Shown: one piece after another, positions 27,247 through 36,459 of the stretch
How the letters are laid out: each line of letters opens with the position of its first letter
How positions within the stretch are numbered: position 1 is the first letter of the stretch
Source of the DNA: Gp6-AA40 sp035571515
Lineage (GTDB): Bacteria; Acidobacteriota; Vicinamibacteria; Vicinamibacterales; UBA2999
Direction: 5' to 3'
Length of the DNA: 64,000 bases
Assembly: GCA_035571515.1 (NCBI GenBank)
Contig: DATNCQ010000207.1
Location: 5,077-69,076, forward strand
The notes under the pieces: generated by a model
The model's input: the letters and a program-made list of their open reading frames with translations, nothing else
What the model was told of the DNA's origin: nothing
Database searches by the model: none
Position numbers and translations under genes: made by a program

Positions 27247-27942
27247 CTATTGCCCTCGCCCTGCAGCTGCCCCGCCTGCAAGCGGCGGCGGGGGATACAC
27301 CCGCATGCCGTGAAGCTCGTTGGCGTAGATGATCTGATAGCGAATGCCCTTGCCGTCCTTGTCCACCCACCCCATCGACGTCTGGAAGAGCGTCGCGGGC
27401 GGCGAGTTTCTCGGCACCGTCGCCTCGGCAACGTACAGCTTCATTTCGTGCATCGCGACGAAGGCATAGGTGCGCGACTGATCCGCGTTGTTGGTCAGCT
27501 GCAGCTCCTGACCCTCGACGAGATCGTGCTGGCTCCAAACGAAGTCGGTCAGCTTCGCGTCGCGCTGCATCAGCGAGTGGCTCGCATAGACGACCGCGCC
27601 GCGGACGTCGTGCTTCCAGAAGCCGAGGCCGCCGAGGTCGTTCCCCGTGCAGACGTTCGCGCGCGGCGGACAGCCCTTGGCGCGCTCGATGCCCATCTGC
27701 TCGATGCCGGTGTAATCGACGATCGTCACCGAGTAGTGCTCCTTGCCTTTGTCCACGGTGTAGACGCGCGCGGGCAGGACGTAGCCGTGTTCGGACTTCC
27801 AGGTCGTCGTCGAGACCGTCGGCTGGCCGGGAAAGACGATCTTGAACCCGTCGCGGGGGCTCGAATAGTCAGCCCACTCCTGGGCGGCGGCGATTCCAGG
27901 GACCGAGAGGATCAATGCGAGAACGAGTGCGGTCGTGCGCAT
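27247..27942 (-). CDS. Exported protein, paralogue 1 of a tandem pair
   Basis: A 231-residue exported protein with the same plan as its downstream neighbour: signal peptide MRTTALVLALILSVPGIAAAQ, then DGFKIVFPGQP, LPARVYTVDKGKEHYSVTIVDY, a two-cysteine loop (CPPRANVC), TYAFVAMHEMKLYVAEATVP and a C-terminal Gly/Ala tail. It is predicted to be periplasmic or secreted. Function is unknown. It is divergent from the metallo-beta-lactamase-fold gene (161 bp gap, no repeat). Confidence 0.75.
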   Translation of the reverse strand: MRTTALVLALILSVPGIAAAQEWADYSSPRDGFKIVFPGQPTVSTTTWKSEHGYVLPARVYTVDKGKEHYSVTIVDYTGIEQMGIERAKGCPPRANVCTGNDLGGLGFWKHDVRGAVVYASHSLMQRDAKLTDFVWSQHDLVEGQELQLTNNADQSRTYAFVAMHEMKLYVAEATVPRNSPPATLFQTSMGWVDKDGKGIRYQIIYANELHGMRVYPPPPLAGGAAAGRGQ

Positions 27943-28102
27943 GACAAAGCCCTCCGGCGGCGCCATATTGGCACAGAACGGCTTCCACTGCATCACCAGG
28001 GGACGCGCTTTGAGCGTGCACGTTCGTGCGCCGGCGCCGGTGCGGAGTTGTATCATTTGCCGCGCCTCCTTGCCGTTTTCTCTCCGTTTCAGTGAGGTTG
28101 CC

Positions 28103-29188
28103 ATGCAGCGTCGGGTTGCCGCGCGTGCGTCTTTCTTTCCTTCGCGTGCTTCGCGCGCTTCGTGGTCAGCCGCGCTCCTGATCGTGCTCATGGGTACCGC
28201 CGCGCACGCGGCGGGGACGCTCGACATCTACTTCATCGACACGGAGGGTGGGCAGGCCACGCTGCTCGTCTCGCCCTCCGGCGACAGCCTTCTGATCGAC
28301 GTCGGGTTTGCCGGCCTCGACACGCCGAATCCCGACAAGGACGTCGGGCGTGATGCCGCGCGGATCGCCGACGTCGCGCGGGCCGCGAAGCTGACGCGCA
28401 TCGGCACCCTGCTCGTCACGCACTTCCACGGCGATCACGCGAGCGGCGTCACGCACCTGGAGCTGCCGGTGGGGACGTTTGTCGATCACGGTCCCGCGCT
28501 GCAGGACGTGCCGACGATGAAGCAGAAGGCTGGTGGGTACGCGGAGGACTGGGCGGCTGCCTTCGCACGCGCGAAGCACGTCGTCGTCTCCGCCGGTGAC
28601 CGGATTGCCGTCGAGGGCCTCGACGTCACCGTCGTCGAGGCGCTCGGTACGCCGATCGCGCGCGAGGGTGCGGCGAACCCGCACTGCAGCGACATCGCGA
28701 AGCGTCCGGACGGAAATCCCGAGGACACGGCGTCGGTCGGCGTCGTCGTCGAGTACGGACGGTTTCGCTTCGCGAACTTCGGCGACCTGCCGTGGAACCA
28801 GGAAGTCGCGCTGCTCTGCCCGGCCAACCGTGTCGGCACGGTCGACGTCTACGAGGCGGCGGGCCACGGGCGCGAGCCGACGCCGGCCGTCGCGGCGATG
28901 GCGCCGAGGGTCGTGGTGCTCGACAACGGCGCGCGCAAGGGCGGCGGCGCCGCCACGCTGGTGGCGTTCGGCAAGTCGCCGGGCTTCCTCGATCTCTGGC
29001 AGGTCCACAAGAACCTCGGCGGGGGGACCGGCGCCAATCCGGCCGACGGCTTCTCCGCAAACCTCGAGGACACCGACAACACGACGCATCCGGCGCACTA
29101 CCTGAAGGTGTCCGCGTCCGACGACGGCTCGTTTGCCGTGTTCAACTCCCGCACGAATGAAACCAGGGGCTACCCCGCTCGGAGGTGA
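28103..29188 (+). CDS. Exported metallo-beta-lactamase-fold hydrolase (ComEC/Rec2-like)
   Basis: A 361-residue exported MBL-fold protein. The signal peptide (about 1-37) includes a stretch encoded by a TTCGCG/GCTTCG repeat (28131-28166). The metal motif THFHGDH (106-112) and later FGDLPWNQE and GHGRE match the ComEC-like branch of the fold, which includes nucleases and other hydrolases. The substrate is not inferable. The TGA is two codons before the ATG of the following Oar-like receptor, whose Shine-Dalgarno overlaps its end, so the two are an operon. Confidence 0.85.
   Translation: MQRRVAARASFFPSRASRASWSAALLIVLMGTAAHAAGTLDIYFIDTEGGQATLLVSPSGDSLLIDVGFAGLDTPNPDKDVGRDAARIADVARAAKLTRIGTLLVTHFHGDHASGVTHLELPVGTFVDHGPALQDVPTMKQKAGGYAEDWAAAFARAKHVVVSAGDRIAVEGLDVTVVEALGTPIAREGAANPHCSDIAKRPDGNPEDTASVGVVVEYGRFRFANFGDLPWNQEVALLCPANRVGTVDVYEAAGHGREPTPAVAAMAPRVVVLDNGARKGGGAATLVAFGKSPGFLDLWQVHKNLGGGTGANPADGFSANLEDTDNTTHPAHYLKVSASDDGSFAVFNSRTNETRGYPARR
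28131..28166. repeat. CTTCGCGTGCTTCG repeat (family G) in signal peptide
   Basis: TTTCCTTCGCGTGCTTCGCG and CGCTTCGTGG words lie within the first 22 codons of the metallo-beta-lactamase-fold gene. The same word family forms inverted repeats at 33279-33413 and 57693-57867. Confidence 0.7.
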
Positions 29189-29191
29189 GTG

Positions 29192-32050
29192 ATGAGGCGA
29201 CTGCTCTGGGCGCTCGCGATCTTTCTTCTTCCCATCCCGGGATACGCACAGGAAGCGACCGTGACGGGCACGGTCGTGGATCAGACCGGCGGCGTGCTGC
29301 CGGGCGTGACCGTGACCGCGCTGCACGAGGCCACCGGCAACACCTTCGTCGCCGTCACCGACGAACGCGGCATCTTCCGCCTGCCGGTGCGCGTCGGCAC
29401 CTACCGGGTGCAGATGGAGCTGCCCGGGTTTGCGAGCGTCGCGGAGCGGTTCGAGGCGCTGGTCGGCCAGACGCTGACGCTCAACGCGCAGATGAAGCCG
29501 TCGACGGTGCAGGAATCGGTGACGGTCACCGGCGAAGCGCCGCTCATCCAGACCACGTCGTCGACGCTTGCCGGCAACATCGATCCGCGGCAGACGAAGG
29601 ATCTGCCCGTCAACGGCGGCAACTGGCTGGACCTGTCGCTGCTCGCGCCGGGGAACCGATCGAACGGCGCCGATGCCAACACGCCGACCGCGCGCAACCG
29701 CTTCGATTTCCAGTTGAACATCGACGGCCAGCAGGTCACCAACAACGGGCGCGCGAACGCGCAGAACCCGCGCGTCTCGCAGGAAGCGGTCGGCGAGTTC
29801 CAGTTCGTCGCCAGCCGCTGGGACGCGTCGCAGGGGCGGTCGAACGGCGTGCTGGTGAACGCGGTGACGAGGTCGGGCACCAACACGAACACCGGCAGCT
29901 TCTCGGCGAGCTTCCGCAACGCGCGCTTCAACGCGCCGGACTTCGTCCAGGATCGCGTGCTGCCGTACTCGAACCAGCGCTTCAACGGCACCTACGGCGG
30001 GCCGCTGCGGAAGGACCGCGCCCACTACTTCGTCTACTACGAGCGCGAACGCGAGCCGTCGACGATTACCTTCAACAGCCCCTACTCGACGTTCAACGTC
30101 GACCAGGAGCGCAAGGTGCTCGACTGGAACGGCGGCACGCGCATCGACTTCCAGATGGGCGCGCAGCAGCACCTGATGATTCGCGGGACCAAGTGGCGCC
30201 GCACCGACCCGGCGTACGCGGGGCTGAACGGCGCGACGAGCCATCCCTCGGCGCAGGGCTATTCCTCGGCGATGTCGGACACGCTGTTTACCACCTTCTC
30301 GAAGGTGCTCGGCAACCGCGGGCTGAACGAGATCAAGGCGGGCTTCACCGGCGCCGTCGAGCGGAACCGCAGCGTCGTCGACTGGGCGCACCATCCGCAG
30401 GCGGGCGTCGCGGGCGTCACCAACGGCGCGCCGCGCATCAACTTCAACGGCTACAGCTTCGGCAACAACAACACGAACTGGCCGCAGTCGCTCGGGCAGC
30501 AGGTCGTGTCGCTGCGGGACGACTTCACCTATTCCTTCAACAAGAGCGGCCGCCACGACGTCCGCATGGGCGCGGAATACCTGAACACCTTCTTCTACCT
30601 GTACAACTGCCGTCCGTGCGTCGGCATCTACGACGCCTCCACCTCGCGGCCGCCGGCCAACATCGAGCAGCTGATGCCGGTCTGGAACGACCCCGATACC
30701 TGGAACCTGAATGGGCTGAACCCGTTGATCCGCTCCTACCAGATTGGCGTCGGAGAGTTCGGCGGCCAGGCGCGGCGCAACACGGTCGCGACGTGGATCC
30801 AGGACGATTGGCAGATGACACGGCGGCTGACGCTGAACCTCGGGCTGCGCTACGACCTGCAGCCGAACTCGTTCGCGAACTTCGTCGAGGTGTTTCCCAT
30901 CCTCAAGGGCGGGCGGCCGAACGAGACAACCGACTTCGGGCCGCGCGTCGGCTTCGCCTACACGCTCGACGAGCACACCGTGATTCGCGGCGGCGTCGGC
31001 CGCTACTACGGGCAGGTGATCGACAACCTGACGTCGTTCACCCTCTCAGCGGCGACGACGTTCGTGGCGCAGGTGTTCAACGACGGCCGTCCCGACTTTG
31101 CCTCCAACCCGTTCAACGGGCCGCTGCCCAGCCTGCAGGCGCTGCGTCGCTCGGGCATCGATCAGAGCACCGGGTCGGCCATCGCGTCGCCCTTCATGAC
31201 GATGCCGTACAGCTGGACGTCGTCTGTCGGATTCCAGCGCCAGATCGGGAACACGATGGCGTTGACGTCGGACTTCAACTTCAACGGCGCGCGGCACGAA
31301 CGGCTCACGCTCAACAACCTGAATCTGAGCTACAACCCCGCGACGGGTCTCAACTATCCGTTCACCGACGTCTCGCGGCGCCCGATTCCGGGCTGGGCGC
31401 TGACGCAGGTCTCCGTGAACACCGGCCGCTCGAATTACCGGGGCCTCGAGACCTCGTTCAACAAGCGGATGAGCAGCCACTACCAGTACTCGGTGACCTA
31501 CACGCTCGCCGGGCTCTGGGACGACGACCCGCAGCCGTACGCGGTCGACTGCACGAAGGAGACGGCGGAATCGTGGTGCACGATGGGACCGCTGCCGTTC
31601 AAGGTCGCGCCCGATCTCGGCGCCGAGTACGGCTTGGCCACCTCCGATCAGCGGCATCGCGCGGTGTTCAACGGGATCTTCGAGCTGCCGCAGGGGTTCC
31701 TGGTGAGCGGGTTGTACTTCTACGGATCGGGGGCGCGCTTCTCGGCGACCTCAGGCGGCGATCGCCGCGGCATCGGCACGGCGGCCGGCAGCCGCCTGCG
31801 CGCCGACGGGACGCTCGTGCCGCGCAACAGCTTCGTCGGCAACGCGATTCACCGCGTGGACCTGCGGGTCTCGAAGACGTTCCCGCTCGTCGGCCGCACG
31901 AAGATCGAGGGCTTCGTCGACTCGTTCAACCTGTTCAATCACGAGAACTACAACTCGTACACGCTGGTCGAGACGAGTCCGCTCTACGGGCGCGGGTCGG
32001 ATGGCAGCCTCGCCCGGCGCCTGCAGCTCGGGTTTCGAGTGACGTTCTGA
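29192..32050 (+). CDS. Oar-like TonB-dependent receptor
   Basis: A 952-residue outer-membrane receptor of the Oar/SusC-like type. It has a signal peptide (about 1-20), a carboxypeptidase-regulatory (CarboxypepD_reg) beta-sandwich (VTGTVVDQTGGVLPGVTVTA to about 95), a plug domain starting ESVTVTGEAPLIQ and a large barrel ending in RRLQLGFRVTF. The ligand is unknown; such proteins import glycans, peptides or cofactors. The ATG at 29192 is preceded by GGAGGTGAG, and a GTG lies one codon earlier. It is an operon with the MBL-fold gene. Confidence 0.93.
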   Translation: MRRLLWALAIFLLPIPGYAQEATVTGTVVDQTGGVLPGVTVTALHEATGNTFVAVTDERGIFRLPVRVGTYRVQMELPGFASVAERFEALVGQTLTLNAQMKPSTVQESVTVTGEAPLIQTTSSTLAGNIDPRQTKDLPVNGGNWLDLSLLAPGNRSNGADANTPTARNRFDFQLNIDGQQVTNNGRANAQNPRVSQEAVGEFQFVASRWDASQGRSNGVLVNAVTRSGTNTNTGSFSASFRNARFNAPDFVQDRVLPYSNQRFNGTYGGPLRKDRAHYFVYYEREREPSTITFNSPYSTFNVDQERKVLDWNGGTRIDFQMGAQQHLMIRGTKWRRTDPAYAGLNGATSHPSAQGYSSAMSDTLFTTFSKVLGNRGLNEIKAGFTGAVERNRSVVDWAHHPQAGVAGVTNGAPRINFNGYSFGNNNTNWPQSLGQQVVSLRDDFTYSFNKSGRHDVRMGAEYLNTFFYLYNCRPCVGIYDASTSRPPANIEQLMPVWNDPDTWNLNGLNPLIRSYQIGVGEFGGQARRNTVATWIQDDWQMTRRLTLNLGLRYDLQPNSFANFVEVFPILKGGRPNETTDFGPRVGFAYTLDEHTVIRGGVGRYYGQVIDNLTSFTLSAATTFVAQVFNDGRPDFASNPFNGPLPSLQALRRSGIDQSTGSAIASPFMTMPYSWTSSVGFQRQIGNTMALTSDFNFNGARHERLTLNNLNLSYNPATGLNYPFTDVSRRPIPGWALTQVSVNTGRSNYRGLETSFNKRMSSHYQYSVTYTLAGLWDDDPQPYAVDCTKETAESWCTMGPLPFKVAPDLGAEYGLATSDQRHRAVFNGIFELPQGFLVSGLYFYGSGARFSATSGGDRRGIGTAAGSRLRADGTLVPRNSFVGNAIHRVDLRVSKTFPLVGRTKIEGFVDSFNLFNHENYNSYTLVETSPLYGRGSDGSLARRLQLGFRVTF

Positions 32051-32058
32051 AAAAGGAA

Positions 32059-32080
32059 GGCGGGTCCGAAAGGACCCGCC
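32059..32080. repeat. Palindrome family A after receptor gene
   Basis: A perfect GGCGGGTCC/GGACCCGCC hairpin starting eight bases after the receptor stop, in the convergent gap to an NHL-repeat gene. Confidence 0.9.
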
Positions 32081-32085
32081 CCACA

Positions 32086-32115
32086 CTGCCCGCGGCCGAC
32101 TGCCGACTGCCCGCT
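32086..32115. repeat. CTGCCCGCGGCCGACTGCC repeat (family I)
   Basis: Tandem GACTGCC/ACTGCCCGC words follow the palindrome A copy and contain most of the stop codon of the minus-strand NHL gene (32114). Confidence 0.75.
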
Positions 32116-33241
32116 ATCTCGTGGCCGTCGCCGCACCTTTGATCAGGATCTTCTGCACGCGCCAGTTGTTCATGTCGGCAACGTAAACAGTGTTCTCGTT
32201 CGGGCACGCCAGGCCGTGCGGCCAGTTGAACTGCCCGAGCTCGTGTCCCGAGATGCCGAGCATGCCGACGATCTTGCCGTCGAGCGTCATCTTGTAGAGC
32301 CGTCCCGGCTCCGAGTCGACGACGAACAGGTACTGCGTCGGCGTCGGCGTCAGGCAGAGCGCCCACGGCGCCGTCTCGTCCGGCGGGTTGGCCGGAACCG
32401 GGGCGAGCGTCGGGTGGTGCTTCTTGTCGTACGGCGCGTTCAGGAAGAGGAAGTGCTTGAAGTTGCCGTCGGTGTCGAACACCTGGATGCGCCGGTTGCC
32501 GCGATCGCCGACGTAGATGTTGTCGTTGCGATCGATCTGCAAGTTGTGCGGGTTGTTGATGCTGCCCGGGTTCTCGTTGGCGTGATCGCCGCCGCGCCCG
32601 AACTGCCCCCACGACTTGATCCAGTTGCCGTTCTTGTCGAACTTCGCGATGCGCGAGTTCACGTAGCCGTCGCTGACGTAGATGTTGTCCTTCGAATCCC
32701 ACGCCACGTCGGTCGCGCCGTTGAACGTCCCTTCACCCGCCCGCGCCTCCGCCTGCGTCGGCCGCTCGTAGCGCCAGCTGTCGTAGCCCTCCGGCCGGCG
32801 TCCGAGGTTGAGCACGACGCGCCAGGCGGGACCCGGGCTGAACTTCATCGTCGAGTTCGTCCCCTTGTCCACCACCCACAGGTTGTCGTACTTGTCGAAG
32901 CGGACCGAGTGCGCGTAGCCGAGGCCGTAGACGCCCTTGCCGATCTCGCCGATGTACTTGCCGCTCGAGTCGAACTCGAGCAGGTTCGTCGTCGCGTTGC
33001 CGTAGAGCGGCCCCGACGTCGCGGTGCCCGGATGGTTGAGGACGACGACCGTCCCCTTCGAGTTCACGGCGACCGCGAGCACCTCGCCGAAGTTCATCCC
33101 GGCGGGGAGCTTCAGCGGGTCGGGCACCGAGTCGAACTGCAGCATCGGCGCGCGGCTGTTGTCGACGGCGGGACGCTGCTGCGCGTGGACCGTCGTCGCG
33201 GCCACGGCCACCGCAATGGCGAGCAAGTAAATACGTCGCAC
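32114..33241 (-). CDS. Exported NHL-repeat beta-propeller protein
   Basis: A 375-residue exported protein: signal peptide (about 1-20, ending VHAQQ), then about six NHL repeats (GYAHSVRFDKYDNLWVVDKG; INNPHNLQIDRNDNIYVGDRGNRRIQVFD; FNWPHGLACPNENTVYVADMNNWRVQ), forming a beta-propeller like peptidyl-hydroxyglycine lyases or ligand-binding propellers. The GTG at 33241 follows AAGGAGG, a strong site. It lies downstream of the Oar-like receptor and could bind or process its ligand. A second NHL gene is at 39822. Confidence 0.85.
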   Translation of the reverse strand: MRRIYLLAIAVAVAATTVHAQQRPAVDNSRAPMLQFDSVPDPLKLPAGMNFGEVLAVAVNSKGTVVVLNHPGTATSGPLYGNATTNLLEFDSSGKYIGEIGKGVYGLGYAHSVRFDKYDNLWVVDKGTNSTMKFSPGPAWRVVLNLGRRPEGYDSWRYERPTQAEARAGEGTFNGATDVAWDSKDNIYVSDGYVNSRIAKFDKNGNWIKSWGQFGRGGDHANENPGSINNPHNLQIDRNDNIYVGDRGNRRIQVFDTDGNFKHFLFLNAPYDKKHHPTLAPVPANPPDETAPWALCLTPTPTQYLFVVDSEPGRLYKMTLDGKIVGMLGISGHELGQFNWPHGLACPNENTVYVADMNNWRVQKILIKGAATATR

Positions 33242-33278
33242 GGACACCTCCTTCGCGGCCAAGATCACGCAGATGTGA

Positions 33279-33413
33279 GAACCACGAAGAACACGACGTA
33301 CACGAAGTTTAGGCCACGAAGCTTTCACTGTACACGTCGTACAAGAAATCCTTCGTGTCCTGAATTCCTTCGTGTTCTTCGTGTTCTTCGTGTTCTTCGT
33401 GTTCTTCGTGGTT
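33279..33413. repeat. CACGAAGAACACGAAG long inverted repeat (family G)
   Basis: The left arm is AACCACGAAGAACACGACGT, and the right arm is a run of four to five TTCGTGTTC units ending GTTCTTCGTGGTT. The intervening 60 bases hold further partial copies. It separates the receptor and NHL genes, both on the minus strand. Confidence 0.85.
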
Positions 33414-33435
33414 ATCCCCTTAATGTCCTTCGCCT

Positions 33436-36402
33436 TCAGAAATTCACCTGTACCCCGAATTTGACCAGCCGCGGGGCCAGCACGGTCTGCGCGTTCTTCC
33501 ACTGCGGGCCGTAGCGCGTATTCAACGCCAGCACGGAGCCCGCGTTCAGGACGTTGAAGGCATCGAGCGACGGCTGGACGCTGGCGCGGCCCGCGCGGAA
33601 CGTGCGCGTCAGCCGCACGTCGAGCTGATTGTTCCGTCCCTCCGTGAAGTAGGTGTTCGGCTGAATCAGCTCGATGGTCGTCGTGCTCGTGCAGGTCGGC
33701 CGCCCCGCGCACGCACCAACGTTGCGCCCGAGCGACGGCGCAATCTCCGCGTTGCTCGCCACGTAGCTCGCCGTCGTCGGAATCGGCGGCAGGTTCTGCC
33801 AGTTCGCGCTCACCTGGAAGTAATAGGGGAGCGGGTAGACGAGCGACATCTTGATCTGCGTGCCTGCCGACCAGGGCGGCGAGGTGTGGCACTGGTAGCT
33901 TCCCGATTCGCGCGTCGGGCCGTTGAAGCCCGCGAAGCCGGTGCCGGGAGAGTCGACGGTGAAGCAGTAGTCCGTCATCTCCGAGCCGGTGCTCAGCCCG
34001 CCCGACAGGATGATGCCGCGCCGCATGCGCGCGTTCAGCGTCACGTCCACGCCGTTGAAGACGTCCCGCGGCTTGCCGAACTTCGATGCGCGAACGACCT
34101 GGTTCTGCACCTGTCCGAACTTCTCGGGCTTGATGTCGTAGAGCCCGCAGATACGCTGGCTGCTGTTCGGCAGTGCGGCGTTGGCCGGCGCCGTGAGGCA
34201 GTACTGGTCGTAGTCGCCTGGTCCGACCGCCAGGTTGTCGGTCACGGTGAAGTTGCCGAACCACGTGCGGAAGTAGCCGACGTTCACCGCGAAGCCCGGC
34301 GCCAGCTGGTGCTGCACCGACACCAGCCCCTGCCAGCTGTAGCCGCGCGTCCCCCATCCGTGAATCACCTCGTCTGCGTAGGTGGTGTTCGCCACGACCT
34401 TGCCGAAGTTGACGTTCGACAGCGCGCCGAGCTCGCTGTCCTGCGGGACGTAGTCGCCGTTGACGTCGTTCCACGTGCGCGTCGCGCTCGTCACCATCTG
34501 GTTCACGGGGTTGTTCGCCAGGACGATGCCTGCCGCCGATTCGAAGTTGACGTAGCGGCCGAGCGCCGCCTTGACCGCGGTCTTTCCGTCGCCGCGCAGG
34601 TCGTACGCCAGGCCGAGGCGCGGGTTGACGTCCTTCCAGCTGGGCGCCTTGTCGACGCCCGCGAAATCGCGCGCGGGAACCCACGGCCCCGCCGTCAGAT
34701 GTTGCGCCGGCACGGTGCCGGTCATCGCGTCGTAGCGCAGGCCGACGTTGAGCGTGTAGCGCCTGATGTTCCACTGGTCCTCGGCAAAGAGCGCCGTGTT
34801 GTCGATCGAGTGCTCGTAGCGGAACGGCGTCGCCCAGTAGGTCACCAGGTTCGGCACGCGGTTGATGAACGTGTAGCTGACGTCGTGGTTGATGGTCGAG
34901 AACTTCTCCGACCATCCCTGCCGCAGCGAGAGGCCCGCCTTGAACGCGTGCGAGCCGGTGACGTACTGCATGTTGACGTTCTCGTTGCCCTGGCCGAAGT
35001 GCTGCGTGCCCCACGAGGTGGTGAGCCCGAGGCCGGAGCCCGAGGAGCCGTAGCGATAGTTCGTCGTCTGCTCCAGCACCGAGTAGTCGCCGGCGCCGCC
35101 GCCCGTGAAGCGGCGGATGATGTCGCCGTCGACGACGGTCGCGCCCGCCCAGAACAGCAGGCGCGTCGTGGCGGGGAAGCTCCACGTCCACTGCGTGCGC
35201 CAGTTCGGTTTGTAGAGGTCGTCGCCCGTCGCTTCGGGCGCGAGCGTGCCGGCGGCGATGCCGAAGTAGCAGTTGCAGTTGTATTCGGTCGTGTAGGAGC
35301 CGGTGATCTTGTGCTTCGGCGCGACCTGCCACGTCGCGCGGACACCGGTCTCGCGATAGAAGTTCAAGTCGTACGCCGGCCGCGCCAGGTCGGGCGTGTA
35401 GAACAGCGTCCCCTGCGTCTTGTTGAAATAGTTGCCGGCCTGGTAGCTGGAGCTCGTCCAGTAGCGCGCGCTGGCGAAGAACCACACCTTGTCGCGCCTG
35501 ACCGGACCGCCAAAGCCGCCGCCGACCTCGTACAGCTTGCGGATCGTGGACGGCAGCAGCGCGCCGCGCGCCTTCAGGTCGTCGGTGATGTTGTTGCCCT
35601 GGAACCGGTTGTTCCCGTAGTCGGCCTTGAACGATCCGTTGAAGAAGTTGCCGCCGTCGCGCGGGATCACGTTGATGTGGCCGCCGCCGGTCTCCGCATC
35701 CGCGGAGAAGCCGCTGGTCTCGACCGCGACCTCCTGCACCGTCGCCGGATTCGTGCTCGACATGAAGTTGCCCGCGGCGACGAGCGTGCCGAAGAACATG
35801 CCGTCGCGCAGCTGCTGGAAGTCGGCGGAGCGGCTGCCGTGAATCCGGAAGCCCTGTGTGTTCTCGCCCTTCGTGCCGCCCACGTCCTGGTTGGTCGCCG
35901 TGCCGATGGCGCCAGGTGTCAGCGCGGTGTAGGCGTTGAAGCTCTTGCCGAGCGGCAGCGCGTCGAGCACATCCTTCGCCAGCACGCGCTGCTGGACGGT
36001 GTTCTGCGTGTCGACGACGGGACTTTCACCCGTGACGGTGATCGTCTCTTCGAGCGAGCCGACCTTCATCTCCACGTTGATGGCCGCCGTGAAGTTGCTG
36101 GTGAGCTCGACGCCCTCGCGCTTGACCGTCCCGAAGCCCGCCAGGGAAAACGTCACGGCATAGACGCCGGGCCGCAGGTCGACGATCTTGTACGCGCCCT
36201 GATCGTCGGTGACCGCCGCGCGTGATTTTTCGATCAACGCCGGGCTGCTCGCCTCGACGGTGACGCCGGGGAGCACGCCGCCCGACGCGTCCTTGACGAC
36301 GCCGGCAATGCTGCCGGTAGCCACGCCCTGTGCCCATGCCGGCGCCGCACACATGGCGGTGATGATGAGCCATAGAGGCACAGAGGTACAGCGCGTGATC
36401 AT
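33436..36402 (-). CDS. Oar-like TonB-dependent receptor
   Basis: A 988-residue outer-membrane receptor. The signal peptide (ending APAWAQ) is followed by a CarboxypepD_reg domain (SIAGVVKDASGGVLPGVTVEA), a plug (EETITVTGESPVVDTQ onward) and a barrel ending LVKFGVQVNF. The signal-peptide segment CTSVPLW is encoded by a CACAGAGG half repeat. The start at 36402 has GGGAGG upstream and a TATAAT on the minus strand at 36432-36427. It leads an operon-like unit with the NHL gene, separated by the family G repeat. Confidence 0.92.
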   Translation of the reverse strand: MITRCTSVPLWLIITAMCAAPAWAQGVATGSIAGVVKDASGGVLPGVTVEASSPALIEKSRAAVTDDQGAYKIVDLRPGVYAVTFSLAGFGTVKREGVELTSNFTAAINVEMKVGSLEETITVTGESPVVDTQNTVQQRVLAKDVLDALPLGKSFNAYTALTPGAIGTATNQDVGGTKGENTQGFRIHGSRSADFQQLRDGMFFGTLVAAGNFMSSTNPATVQEVAVETSGFSADAETGGGHINVIPRDGGNFFNGSFKADYGNNRFQGNNITDDLKARGALLPSTIRKLYEVGGGFGGPVRRDKVWFFASARYWTSSSYQAGNYFNKTQGTLFYTPDLARPAYDLNFYRETGVRATWQVAPKHKITGSYTTEYNCNCYFGIAAGTLAPEATGDDLYKPNWRTQWTWSFPATTRLLFWAGATVVDGDIIRRFTGGGAGDYSVLEQTTNYRYGSSGSGLGLTTSWGTQHFGQGNENVNMQYVTGSHAFKAGLSLRQGWSEKFSTINHDVSYTFINRVPNLVTYWATPFRYEHSIDNTALFAEDQWNIRRYTLNVGLRYDAMTGTVPAQHLTAGPWVPARDFAGVDKAPSWKDVNPRLGLAYDLRGDGKTAVKAALGRYVNFESAAGIVLANNPVNQMVTSATRTWNDVNGDYVPQDSELGALSNVNFGKVVANTTYADEVIHGWGTRGYSWQGLVSVQHQLAPGFAVNVGYFRTWFGNFTVTDNLAVGPGDYDQYCLTAPANAALPNSSQRICGLYDIKPEKFGQVQNQVVRASKFGKPRDVFNGVDVTLNARMRRGIILSGGLSTGSEMTDYCFTVDSPGTGFAGFNGPTRESGSYQCHTSPPWSAGTQIKMSLVYPLPYYFQVSANWQNLPPIPTTASYVASNAEIAPSLGRNVGACAGRPTCTSTTTIELIQPNTYFTEGRNNQLDVRLTRTFRAGRASVQPSLDAFNVLNAGSVLALNTRYGPQWKNAQTVLAPRLVKFGVQVNF
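36369..36390. repeat. CACAGAGG half repeat (family H) in receptor signal peptide
   Basis: GCCATAGAGGCACAGAGG on the plus strand corresponds to codons 5-11 of the minus-strand receptor. It resembles the left arm of the family H palindrome at 25450. Confidence 0.6.
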
Positions 36403-36426
36403 GGGGGCCTCCCGCAGAGTGGGCGG

Positions 36427-36432
36427 ATTATA
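36427..36432 (-). promoter_or_regulatory. -10 element of the Oar-like receptor operon
   Basis: TATAAT on the minus strand lies 24 bases upstream of the receptor start codon, followed by a GGGAGG ribosome-binding site. The -35 region is not convincing. Confidence 0.5.
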
Positions 36433-36459
36433 CGCCCCGTTCCCCACAGGCGCGTTTCC

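Noticed and set aside
29185..32142. A 985-codon plus-strand frame overlapping the Oar-like receptor
   Set aside because: It lies in another phase of the receptor gene and has an Arg/Ala-rich shadow composition. The receptor frame has signal peptide, plug and barrel motifs.
33242..35485. Long upstream extension of the minus-strand NHL frame through the receptor gene
   Set aside because: The NHL protein has a GTG preceded by AAGGAGG and a signal peptide at 33241. The extension is a shadow of the receptor.
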